A stretch of 11,242 nucleotides of DNA from Planctomycetota bacterium (GTDB lineage Bacteria; Planctomycetota; Phycisphaerae; Phycisphaerales; SM1A02). Shown here piece after piece: positions 1 through 6,326 of the stretch. Every line of letters begins with the position of its first letter. The first letter of the stretch is position 1. Under the pieces are notes generated by a model. The model saw nothing but the letters and a program-made list of their open reading frames with translations, was not told the origin of the DNA and searched no databases. Location: assembly GCA_027295435.1 (NCBI GenBank), contig JAPUKX010000198.1, positions 1-11,242 on the forward strand. The letters run 5' to 3'. Both the position numbers and the translations under genes were made by a program.

Positions 1-202
1 CGTTGGCGTCCTGGAGTGTCGTCGTGAGCGGATATGCGTTGGCGGCGGCGAACGCGGTCATGGTGTTGGGCGCGAGCGCGACGATGCTCGTATCCGGGGG
101 CGGTTGGGCCGGCGGATTGTCCTGGGGTGACCGGCCGTGAGCCGAGGTCTCCGGAACCATCAGTTGCGTGGCGAGCACACAGGTCAACAGGCCGTGTCGC
201 AT
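1..202 (-). CDS. Secreted protein of unknown function, 5' part only (runs off left edge)
   Basis: The minus strand opens with ATG at 202-200 and stays open to the window edge, giving 67 residues. GGGAGAG lies 5 nt upstream of the ATG (208-214) and supports this start. The N-terminus MRHGLLTCVLATQLMVPETSA has a short basic start, a hydrophobic core (about residues 5-16) and an A-x-A-like end around residue 21, so it reads as a Sec signal peptide. A low-complexity linker rich in Pro and Gln follows (residues 26-38), then a segment with no recognised domain. The LLTC at residues 5-8 is too close to the start to be a convincing lipobox. The protein is probably exported; its function cannot be told from this fragment. 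It lies downstream of the CYTH gene on the same strand, with a 189-bp gap and its own ribosome binding site. Confidence 0.6.
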   Translation of the reverse strand, partial: MRHGLLTCVLATQLMVPETSAHGRSPQDNPPAQPPPDTSIVALAPNTMTAFAAANAYPLTTTLQDAN

Positions 203-207
203 CGATA

Positions 208-214
208 CTCTCCC
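208..214 (-). promoter_or_regulatory. Shine-Dalgarno of the secreted-protein gene
   Basis: The minus strand reads GGGAGAG, then 5 nt (TATCG), then ATG. This is a good match to the 16S anti-SD and fixes the start of the left-edge gene. Confidence 0.6.
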
Positions 215-235
215 GATGGGGTCGTGCCGTCTGTG

Positions 236-274
236 GCCGGTCGTGATCCGCACGAGTTTGGTGCAACGGCCGGC
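236..274. other. Imperfect hairpin between the CYTH gene and the secreted-protein gene
   Basis: Outer arms 236-244 (GCCGGTCGT) and 266-274 (ACGGCCGGC) pair with one mismatch, and inner arms 250-253 (GCAC) and 261-264 (GTGC) pair perfectly. No T-tract follows on either strand, so a classical terminator is not shown. The rest of 203-391 holds nothing else I recognise. Confidence 0.3.
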
Positions 275-391
275 GTTCACGTTGGATCGGCAGGGCTTCG
301 CCGGTCCATCAGAAGAAATGTCAGGAAGCCCTTTTCGGCCAGTGGGCGTTCTGGGCGACTTGGCGGTCAATGACGGGCCTTGGTGGGCGCG

Positions 392-1114
392 TCAGGACGA
401 CTTGGCGGCGCGGATGGCGAGGTTGTAGTTGCGGTAGGCCGGCTCTTCGGTGACTTCGCGCACGATATGCGCGGCCAGCCAATGCGGGATCGTGACTTTG
501 GCGTCGGGCGAGGGCAGCTCGACTTCGGCCAGGACCAGGTCCAATTCGTCGAACTCGTCGATCTCCCAGACCAGCGGCGCCGCGGTGATGAGGTATCGCG
601 TCTTGCGCAGTCGCCGGCCGGCCGTGCGAGGCCAGCCTTGCTCGAACTGTTTGAGCGTGATGGCGCGCTGCAGCTCCCGGCGGACGAGCCCTTCGCCGTG
701 CTTGATCGTGTGCGAACAATCGACCGAGCCGTCCGCATGAGTCGTTCGGCGCAGCCGGCCCTCGGTGAGCTCGGAGCCGGTTGCATTGAGGTCGGCGGTG
801 TGCTCGTCGGGCGGCAGGTATCCCTGTTCGATGCGATGGACGACGGCGCCTTTGGGGATCGCCGGCAGTTGAGCGAGCAGATAGGCCCGCTCGATTTCCA
901 GCTGCGCCTGGCTCGCATCACCCTGCGGATTGAAGGAATCGGACACGGTTGCGGCTCCGTTGTCTTGGGGCGGTTGCGCCTCAAGTGTAGCGATCATGCG
1001 ACGCGCGCCCGTCAGTAAGCGGCCGAGGTGCGTCCGCTCGCGTACGGCGAGGGGCTCGCCACGGACGCTCCACCTGCTCAACAAGCGCTCTAGGCCTTCC
1101 CGTTCAGGGCGCAC
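392..1114 (-). CDS. CYTH-domain protein (triphosphate tunnel enzyme-like)
   Basis: The CYTH fold (adenylate cyclase CyaB/thiamine triphosphatase) binds triphosphorylated substrates in a charged beta-barrel. In the 240-residue reading the domain begins near residue 70: LEIERAYLL (72-80, the ExExK strand), RIEQGYL (94-100), RLRRT (120-124), TIKHGEGLVRREL (136-148), RLRKTRYLI (168-176), the acidic strand WEIDEFDELDLVLAEVEL (183-200) and VTEEPAYRNYNLA (221-233). The fifth position of ExExK is Ala77 where Lys is usual. The start is uncertain: GTG at 1114 overlaps the upstream gene by 25 nt and has no SD; TTG at 1084, ATG at 997 and GTG at 946 (GGAG 8 nt upstream) are alternatives, and all keep the domain. 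Last gene of the sigma-factor unit. The substrate is unknown; an inorganic or nucleoside triphosphate is an inference. Confidence 0.8.
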   Translation of the reverse strand: MRPEREGLERLLSRWSVRGEPLAVRERTHLGRLLTGARRMIATLEAQPPQDNGAATVSDSFNPQGDASQAQLEIERAYLLAQLPAIPKGAVVHRIEQGYLPPDEHTADLNATGSELTEGRLRRTTHADGSVDCSHTIKHGEGLVRRELQRAITLKQFEQGWPRTAGRRLRKTRYLITAAPLVWEIDEFDELDLVLAEVELPSPDAKVTIPHWLAAHIVREVTEEPAYRNYNLAIRAAKSS

Positions 1115-1506
1115 AGAGCCGCGTCGGCTAGATCGCGCAGCCGTTGGTGCATCTGCGCGTCGTCGAGAAGAGATTGCAAGGCCCGTTGCAGGGCGGCGTC
1201 GGATTGACGGCTCACGCGGCGGTGGTAGCGGACCAGGGCCGCGGCAATAGCGGCGGCATACAGCCGGGCGCCCACCCGCCGGTCCGCCGATGTCTCGCCG
1301 ATGATACGCATCGCCTTGTACACGCTCTTGGCCTGTTGCAGATGCTCAAGTGGAACATCGGCATCGGTCAACAGAGCCACCGCGGACCGATGGGAGGGAT
1401 CGATGTCTCTGGCCAGCCAATCTGCGGTGGCCATGGCCGGATCGACCGGCGCTTCCAGGGCTGAGCGAAACGCCTCTTTCAATTGACCGTCCATGGTTGT
1501 GCTCAT
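1090..1506 (-). CDS. Small helical protein coupled to the sigma factor gene, function unknown
   Basis: 138 residues, Ala-, Leu- and Arg-rich and predicted mainly helical. No signal peptide, membrane segment or catalytic motif is visible. A compact central region (residues 48-92) with VPLEHLQQAKSVYKAMR and ARLYAAAIAAALVRYH looks like packed amphipathic helices and may be a protein-interaction domain. ATG (1506-1504) overlaps the sigma factor TGA (1505-1503) as ATGA, and GGAG (1515-1518) lies 8 nt upstream inside the sigma gene, so translation is probably coupled. The coupling suggests a partner or modulator of the sigma factor, although the sequence does not resemble a ZAS-type anti-sigma factor (no H-x3-C-x2-C, no membrane helix). 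The role is inference. Confidence 0.7.
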   Translation of the reverse strand: MSTTMDGQLKEAFRSALEAPVDPAMATADWLARDIDPSHRSAVALLTDADVPLEHLQQAKSVYKAMRIIGETSADRRVGARLYAAAIAAALVRYHRRVSRQSDAALQRALQSLLDDAQMHQRLRDLADAALCALNGKA

Positions 1507-2252
1507 GACGGCTGCTCCAGATCTCGTAGCAATTGATGCAGTTCGTCGTCGATCTCGGTGGGGCTGCTTAGGGTTTGGCCGACTTCAAAATACACCGCGG
1601 CGACGAAGCGACGCTTGACGGTGACCATCATGTTCCTAGCCTGTGATGTATCCTTGAGGCCGAGGCGCCCCACTAACTCCGCATAGTCGGTGGGAGGCTC
1701 GCCCAGAAGCAGGGGGCGAGCGACGCGATGCTCGAAGACCGTCCAATGGGCGTCAAGGCCATCGGCCAGGCACTTGGCTCCAACGGTGTCCAGCACGCGC
1801 CTGATCAAGGTGGCGGTCCACTGATAACAAAAGGCCTGGTCCGGTGTGCGATGCGAGGGCGTCGGCGGAAGGTTCGCGACGATCAGTTGTGAGTCGGTCA
1901 GTTTCAGCGGCTTCTGCCGCCGCTCACTGCGCAGCATGCGCCGCTCGCGGCGGTGTTGTTGGCGCAGATAGTTCTTTATGGCGGTCAGCAGCAGGGTGCG
2001 GAATCGCCCGCGATGCGGATCGGCGCCGGCGCAGAGGCGGCGAGAGATGATGATGTCGCAGACGAACCCTTGGGTGAGGTCGGCCGATTCGTGGACGTCG
2101 CGGCCGGTTGAGCGGATGTAGGCGTACACGGCCGGCCAGTACCGCCGCAGGAGCCGCTCCATGGCGTCGTCGGCGGCGTGCCGGTCGCTATGGCCGGCCT
2201 CGACGATCAGGGACCAATCAGTGTGCGATGAGCCGGCTTCGACCAGTTGCAC
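1503..2252 (-). CDS. ECF-like sigma-70 family factor, planctomycete type
   Basis: 249 residues from GTG at 2252. GGGAGGT (2258-2264) sits 5 nt upstream of it, whereas an in-frame ATG at 2306 lacks a Shine-Dalgarno and would add 18 poorly plausible residues. In the 249-aa numbering, TDWSLI (11-16) and AMERLLRRYWPAVYAYIR (30-47) lead into region 2 with DLTQGF (58-63) and GRFRTLLLTAIKNYL (82-96). A basic linker follows (residues 99-115). The C-terminal region 4 helix-turn-helix is near DYAELVGRLGLKD (189-201) with SQARNMMVTVKRRF (203-216), and the tail EIDDELHQLLRDL (233-245) is typical of large planctomycete ECF groups. It would direct RNA polymerase to an unknown regulon. Many relatives sit beside Ser/Thr kinases; here the downstream partners are a small helical protein and a CYTH protein. 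Confidence 0.85.
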   Translation of the reverse strand: MQLVEAGSSHTDWSLIVEAGHSDRHAADDAMERLLRRYWPAVYAYIRSTGRDVHESADLTQGFVCDIIISRRLCAGADPHRGRFRTLLLTAIKNYLRQQHRRERRMLRSERRQKPLKLTDSQLIVANLPPTPSHRTPDQAFCYQWTATLIRRVLDTVGAKCLADGLDAHWTVFEHRVARPLLLGEPPTDYAELVGRLGLKDTSQARNMMVTVKRRFVAAVYFEVGQTLSSPTEIDDELHQLLRDLEQPS

Positions 2253-2257
2253 GCGGG

Positions 2258-2264
2258 ACCTCCC
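2258..2264 (-). promoter_or_regulatory. Strong Shine-Dalgarno that sets the GTG start of the sigma factor
   Basis: The minus strand reads GGGAGGT, CCCGC, GTG. It is the strongest ribosome binding site in the window and favours GTG at 2252 over the upstream ATG at 2306. Confidence 0.7.
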
Positions 2265-2345
2265 AAATGGCGGGACCTGGCGCGGTCTGAGGCCATGGCC
2301 CCGCATAAGTATCTATGCCGCCCCCGGAGCAATCCTGCGCGCCGA

Positions 2346-2399
2346 TACCCAAAAAAGGTGAAAAAAGTCGTCGGGGACGGGCGGCAGGGCCCCAGGGCA
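2346..2399 (-). terminator. Possible terminator of ribB, with phased A/T tracts
   Basis: Just after the ribB stop, the minus strand has a GC-rich stretch with a weak GGGG/CCCC pairing. It then runs into TTTTTT (2361-2366) and, exactly 10 nt on, a second TTTTTT (2351-2356). The stem is poor, so termination is only possible. The 10-bp phasing of the two tracts would also bend the DNA, upstream of the sigma factor gene. Confidence 0.3.
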
Positions 2400-3599
2400 T
2401 CAGGAATCCACATTGATCGGGACCTGGTCAGCGATCTCGAGCCCGAAGCCGGCCAATCCTCGAAGGGTCTTGGGGTGGTTGGTAAGGATGCGCAGCCGGC
2501 ACAACCCCAGATCGCGAAGGATCTGGCTGCCGATGCCGAGGTCCCGCCGGTCCATCGGGTGGGTCTTTGCGGCGATGCCGTCGCAGCGCGTCAGGTCCGG
2601 CGCGTTGGGGTCATCGAGGGCCGGTCGCTTGATTCGTTGTAGCCGGCCGCGCAGATCATCACCGACGCCTTCGGGGCGCAGATAGATGAGCGCTCCTCGG
2701 CCGGCCTCGTGGATCATCCGTAGCGAGGCTCGAAGCTCCCGACCGGTCGGCCTGGTTGCTTCATCGAAGATGTCGCCCAGCAGATCACGGCGGTGCATAC
2801 GCACCAGGACCGGGTCATCGATCTGGCGAGCCCGGCCGGTGTCGTCCAGATCGCCGATCCCACCGACTGTCAACGCCAGATGCGGCAGAGGATCGATTGT
2901 GCTCTGGTAGGCGATGAGGTTGAACCGGCCGTAGGGGGTGTCGATGGGGGCGCCCTTGACCGGCTCGATGCGCTCGATGAGCCGCTCGCGGGCCAGGCGA
3001 TACTCGATAATCTGCTCAACGGAGCACATCTTCAGGTCGTGCGCGGCGCACAGCGCTTCGAGTTCGCCCATTCGGGCCATCTCGCCGTCTTCGCGGACCA
3101 CCTCGATGATCAGCGCAGCCGGACGCCCGCCGGCGAGGCGAACCAGATCGACCGAGCCCTCAGTCTGACCGGTGCGCACCAGGACGCCGCCGGGGCGGGC
3201 GCGCAGCGGATTGATATGGCCGGGACGGACGAAGTCCTCCGGCGTGGTGTCGGGATTGATGATGAGCTGGATCGTCCTGGTGCGGTCGGATGCGGAGATG
3301 CCGGTTCCAGTGCCGTGCCTGGGATGGGCGTCCACGCTCACGGTCAACGCGGTCCCGTGAAGGCTGCTGTTGGCCGAGGCTTGCGGGGTCAGATCCAGGC
3401 GATTGCAGTCCTCCCGGGTCAGGGCCAGGCACAAATATCCGCCACCGATGCGGGTCATGAAGTTGATGATGGCCGGGGTGACCTTCTCCGCGGCGCAGAC
3501 GAAGTCACCCTCGTTCTCGCGCGCCTCGTCGTCCACGAGCACGATGATTCGCCCGGCCCGCAGCTCTTCGAGGATGTCGGGGATCGGCGACAGCGGCAT
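2400..3599 (-). CDS. ribB: 3,4-dihydroxy-2-butanone 4-phosphate synthase fused to a degenerate GTP cyclohydrolase II domain (RibBA/RibBX-like)
   Basis: 399 residues from ATG at 3599; the frame is open further upstream, but homology starts at MPLSPIPDILEELRAG. The N-terminal half (about 1-203) is RibB, which converts ribulose 5-phosphate to the four-carbon riboflavin precursor. It keeps the acidic metal motif RENEGD (27-32), HGTGTGISASDR (95-106), RPGHINPLRA (125-134) and TEGSVDL (146-152). The C-terminal half (about 216-395) aligns with RibA but is altered. The usual Cys-x10-Cys-x-Cys zinc site is replaced by RMHRRDLLGDIFDEATRPTG (267-286), with no Cys, and the REGRGIG-type loop reads RPEGVGDDL (308-316). 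DLGIGSQIL and LRILTNHPK are still recognisable. So RibB activity is likely and GTP cyclohydrolase II activity unlikely, which resembles the RibBX class. A heptamer repeat and a TACACT box abut the start, and there is no Shine-Dalgarno. Confidence 0.88.
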   Translation of the reverse strand: MPLSPIPDILEELRAGRIIVLVDDEARENEGDFVCAAEKVTPAIINFMTRIGGGYLCLALTREDCNRLDLTPQASANSSLHGTALTVSVDAHPRHGTGTGISASDRTRTIQLIINPDTTPEDFVRPGHINPLRARPGGVLVRTGQTEGSVDLVRLAGGRPAALIIEVVREDGEMARMGELEALCAAHDLKMCSVEQIIEYRLARERLIERIEPVKGAPIDTPYGRFNLIAYQSTIDPLPHLALTVGGIGDLDDTGRARQIDDPVLVRMHRRDLLGDIFDEATRPTGRELRASLRMIHEAGRGALIYLRPEGVGDDLRGRLQRIKRPALDDPNAPDLTRCDGIAAKTHPMDRRDLGIGSQILRDLGLCRLRILTNHPKTLRGLAGFGLEIADQVPINVDS

Positions 3600-3603
3600 G
3601 GCT

Positions 3604-3645
3604 GTAAAGTGTAGGAGCGATGAGTGAGGAGTGATGGGTGATGGG
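3604..3645 (-). repeat. Six-unit degenerate heptamer repeat abutting the ribB start
   Basis: On the plus strand 7-bp units run from 3604 to 3645: the last two are identical (TGATGGG twice, 3632-3645), preceded by TGAGGAG, CGATGAG, GTAGGAG and GTAAAGT. In the ribB sense the array is pyrimidine- and A-rich and ends 4 nt before the ATG. It replaces any Shine-Dalgarno and includes the TACACT box. Confidence 0.6.
3608..3613 (-). promoter_or_regulatory. Possible -10 box of ribB (near-leaderless)
   Basis: The minus strand reads TACACT with 8 nt before the ATG, so transcription would start about 2 nt ahead of it. No good -35 is visible. The match is 4 of 6 to TATAAT. Confidence 0.35.
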
Positions 3646-3725
3646 AGTCTAGCGGCCGGGCTTGCCCCGGCGCGAGAGGGGCCGGGTGGAAGCTCGGGCT
3701 CCGCTGCGGGGGCGCTGCGGCTCGC

Positions 3726-3731
3726 TACACT
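3726..3731 (+). promoter_or_regulatory. Possible -10 box of the metallopeptidase gene (leaderless)
   Basis: TACACT lies 6 nt before the ATG at 3738, the spacing expected if the transcript begins at the start codon. No Shine-Dalgarno is present and no good -35 was found. The same hexamer sits ahead of the divergent ribB. Confidence 0.35.
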
Positions 3732-3737
3732 GCCCCC

Positions 3738-4886
3738 ATGGCCAGCAGTGCTCAACGGCGCCGCCACGAACAATGGCTGATGCAGCTCACGGCGATCCCT
3801 ACCGCGGCCGGACGGGAGGACCGCGTTATTGCGTGGATCGAGAACTGGCTGACGCGCCGCAGAAACCTGACGCTGCGACGTGACGTGGCAGGAAACCTGA
3901 TCATCACCCGCAAGGGACGCCGATCCGCCCGGCCGATCTTCATCACCGCGCACCTTGATCATCCGGCGTTCGTAGTCCGCGAGGTAATCGACGAGCGCAC
4001 GATCGAGCTGGAGTTTCGTGGCTCGGTACACGATCCGTACTTCGAGAACGCGAAGATTGAGATCTTCAGCGCCGACGACTCGGCACACCGTGCGACGATC
4101 ACCGAGCTCCATTTGGCCGCCAAGCCGTTTCGGCGTGTCATTGCGCGCATGGGACAAGCATCAAACACGCTTGTCGCGGGCGATATCGGGCGGTGGGCGT
4201 TGGGGGGGTGGGGCGCCCGGCCGACGGTCGTCACCGGAAGGCTGTACGCGCCGGCATGCGATGATCTTGCCGGGGTTGCCGCGGCGCTGGCCACGATGGA
4301 CGTTCTGCGGAACCGCAAGGGGGCCGGGAACGTGGGCCTGCTGCTGACCCGGGCTGAAGAGATAGGCTTCGTCGGGGCCGTCGCCGCGTGCAAGAAGCGA
4401 TCCGTGCCCAAGAGCGCGAGACTCATCTGCCTGGAGAACTCCCGCAGCTATCCCGACTCGCCCATCGGCGCCGGGCCGATCCTCCGAGTCGGCGATCGGT
4501 TGAGCGTGTTCAGCCCGGCCCTCACCAATCGTCTCAGCGCGCTGCTGAGTGAACACCGCAAGAAATATCCCCGGTTCAAAGCCCAGCGCAAGCTCATGCC
4601 CGGCGGAGTGTGCGAAGCAAGCACCTTCAGTGCCTACGGCTATGAATCAACGTGTCTGTGCCTGCCGCTGGGCAACTATCACAACATGGTCGATATCGAC
4701 GGCGTCCTGGGCGGCAGCCGACCGGCAAACGTCGGCCCGGAGTTCATTTCGCTCGACGACTATCACGGCATGATCGAGCTGCTCATCTTCTTTGCCGCCC
4801 AGCTTGACGGTGAGCGGGTCGGTCGGATCGTGGATCGGATGGAGGATCAGTTTCGTGCCCACGGCCGGCTGCTTGGCTTGAAGTGA
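3738..4886 (+). CDS. M42/M28-like zinc metallopeptidase (aminopeptidase)
   Basis: 382 residues, the only convincing plus-strand gene here. It has the pattern of the M42 co-catalytic metalloaminopeptidases: HLDHPAFVV (72-80; His72 and Asp74), CDDLAGVAAAL (174-184; Asp175 as bridging ligand), RAEEIGFVGAVAA (205-217; Glu207/Glu208 as base and ligand), LEN (232-234; Glu233 where M42 enzymes often have Asp), GGVCEAS (289-295) and LPLGNYHN (309-316; His315). The order and spacing suggest all metal positions are filled. No signal peptide, so it is probably cytosolic and removes N-terminal residues from peptides; the substrate range is unknown. Related families (M20, M28) share these motifs. It is divergent from ribB across 138 bp and convergent with the CNNM gene. 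It starts at ATG 3738 without a Shine-Dalgarno. Confidence 0.8.
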   Translation: MASSAQRRRHEQWLMQLTAIPTAAGREDRVIAWIENWLTRRRNLTLRRDVAGNLIITRKGRRSARPIFITAHLDHPAFVVREVIDERTIELEFRGSVHDPYFENAKIEIFSADDSAHRATITELHLAAKPFRRVIARMGQASNTLVAGDIGRWALGGWGARPTVVTGRLYAPACDDLAGVAAALATMDVLRNRKGAGNVGLLLTRAEEIGFVGAVAACKKRSVPKSARLICLENSRSYPDSPIGAGPILRVGDRLSVFSPALTNRLSALLSEHRKKYPRFKAQRKLMPGGVCEASTFSAYGYESTCLCLPLGNYHNMVDIDGVLGGSRPANVGPEFISLDDYHGMIELLIFFAAQLDGERVGRIVDRMEDQFRAHGRLLGLK

Positions 4887-4988
4887 TACGAAAAAGACGA
4901 CGAAAAACGGGGTCGGGAGTCGCCTGGGCACCCGTTTCGGCTTCGAGGCATCAAGGCGGGTGCAGAGCCGTCGGAGTGTCGGGGCGGT

Positions 4989-5007
4989 CCGCGGCGACAC
5001 GTCGCGG
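4989..5007. terminator. Hairpin between convergent genes, possible terminator
   Basis: CCGCGGCG (4989-4996) pairs with CGTCGCGG (5000-5007) across a 3-nt loop, with one mismatch that is a G-U wobble in the plus-strand RNA. It lies 3 nt past the CNNM stop and about 100 nt past the peptidase stop. There is no T-tract, so function is uncertain. The remaining gap DNA (4887-4988) shows nothing else. Confidence 0.3.
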
Positions 5008-5009
5008 CT

Positions 5010-6326
5010 CTAGGCGCCTCGAGATTTCGCCGGGGGTGATTCGGTCGGCGCGCCCTTGGGAAGCGGCGACGCCAGCAGCTCGATTCCCACCCGCTGGACG
5101 TGGGTGGGGGTGGCGGCCAGCGCCGTGAACCGGGCGTCGTGGGCCTCGAACGTCTCGCCGACCTTGGGTACGTGGCCCAACTGGGCGAGAAGGAAGCCTG
5201 CGATTGTGTCGAAGTCGTCATCCTCCGGCAGTGTGAGTCCGAGCTGTTCGTTGAGGTCGTCGATATGGTATCGCCCGTCCGCCTCGGCGTGGCGATCGTC
5301 GATGGTCACAAGCACCGGCTCCTCGCCATTGGGTTCGTGCTCATCGTGGATCTCGCCGACGATCTCTTCGAGCACGTCCTCGATCGTGACCAGGCCGGCG
5401 GTGCCGCCATATTCGTCAATGACCACCGCCATGTGGACTCCGTTTTTCTGGAAGTCAGCCAACAGCTCGCGTACGGGCTTCGTTTCGGGAACGATGATGG
5501 GCTGGCGGAGAAGAGGATCGAGCTTGAAGTTGTTTGGGTCTTCGCCGAGATACGGCACGAGGTCCCTGACGTAGAGGATTCCCTCAATGTGGTCGAGGTT
5601 GCCTTTGTAGACTGGAATGCGTGAATAGCCGACCTCGGCGATGAACGAGCGAATCTCAGCGAGATCGTCGGTGAGCTCGATGCCTTCAATATCGGTGCGG
5701 GGGGTCATGATCTCGGCCACATCGGTGCTGGCGAACTCGACGACATTCTCCAGCATGTCGGCCGCGTCCCGGTCCAGCCCACCTTCGCGCTTGGTCTCTT
5801 CGATGCTGCGCAACAATTCGGACTCGCGCTGCTCATCTTGTTGAGAACTGGCGCCGCTGAGCCGGCGGACGACCTCGTCTATAAACGAGACAGCCTTGAG
5901 CAGCGGGTAGCATCCCCATGTGATCGACCTGACGACCGGGAGCCCCGACGCGATCAGTGCGCCGCCGGCATACCGAGAGATAGCCGAGGCCAGCACACTG
6001 GTGCACACCCACAATGCCAGGGCGGAGATCACAGCGCTGCTCAGCAGGTCGGGCCAGGTGAGAGTTGCCTCAGCTCCCAGGTCTACCACCGCCGCAAGCA
6101 CCAGGACGAAGACTCCCAATCGCGCCGCGGTACGAACCAAGGACACTGCGAAGATCGCCGAGTCGAACTTGGCCGCATACCAATGGGCCCCTTGGGGCTT
6201 CCCTCGCGACTCCAGAAGCTGTCGAACAGCGGATGGGCTCAGCCGCAGCAAGGTCAGATTCAGCGAGGCCAGATAAGCAGCGGCGAACAGCATCGCCACC
6301 GCCATCCATACATACAGATCAGTCAA
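5010..6326 (-). CDS. CNNM/CorC (HlyC-type) membrane protein with CBS pair
   Basis: 438 residues from TTG at 6326; ATG at 6305 is an alternative. The N-terminal CNNM domain has hydrophobic spans near 5-28, 56-82 and 93-117, with a further weak one near 120-147. An acidic helical linker (164-195) leads to CBS1 (about 207-262, beginning IMTPRTDIEGI) and CBS2 (about 276-330, with NGVHMAVVIDEYGGTAGLVTIEDVLEEIVGEI). The C-terminal CorC/HlyC transporter-associated domain spans about 350-418. Family members are linked to Mg2+ or Co2+ homeostasis and bind ATP-Mg through the CBS pair; the ion is not shown by this sequence. The start overlaps the ybeY stop by 8 nt, so the two genes are co-translated, an adjacency known as ybeY-ybeX in Enterobacteria. 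The last 20 residues are a Pro- and Ser-containing tail. Confidence 0.88.
   Translation of the reverse strand: MTDLYVWMAVAMLFAAAYLASLNLTLLRLSPSAVRQLLESRGKPQGAHWYAAKFDSAIFAVSLVRTAARLGVFVLVLAAVVDLGAEATLTWPDLLSSAVISALALWVCTSVLASAISRYAGGALIASGLPVVRSITWGCYPLLKAVSFIDEVVRRLSGASSQQDEQRESELLRSIEETKREGGLDRDAADMLENVVEFASTDVAEIMTPRTDIEGIELTDDLAEIRSFIAEVGYSRIPVYKGNLDHIEGILYVRDLVPYLGEDPNNFKLDPLLRQPIIVPETKPVRELLADFQKNGVHMAVVIDEYGGTAGLVTIEDVLEEIVGEIHDEHEPNGEEPVLVTIDDRHAEADGRYHIDDLNEQLGLTLPEDDDFDTIAGFLLAQLGHVPKVGETFEAHDARFTALAATPTHVQRVGIELLASPLPKGAPTESPPAKSRGA

Noticed and set aside
1..202. Lipoprotein call for the left-edge secreted protein
   Set aside because: The only early Cys (residue 8) is too near the start for a lipobox with a preceding hydrophobic core.
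380..1018. 212-residue plus-strand frame opposite the CYTH gene
   Set aside because: It is the antisense of a recognised CYTH domain in high-GC DNA, where long shadow frames are expected.
2793..3614. 273-residue plus-strand frame opposite ribB
   Set aside because: Antisense of an unambiguous RibB domain; no family resemblance and no ribosome binding site.
3600..4157. Upstream extension of the ribB frame to 4157 (585 residues)
   Set aside because: The extra 186 residues lie antisense to the metallopeptidase and cross the divergent promoter region; RibB homology begins at the ATG at 3599.
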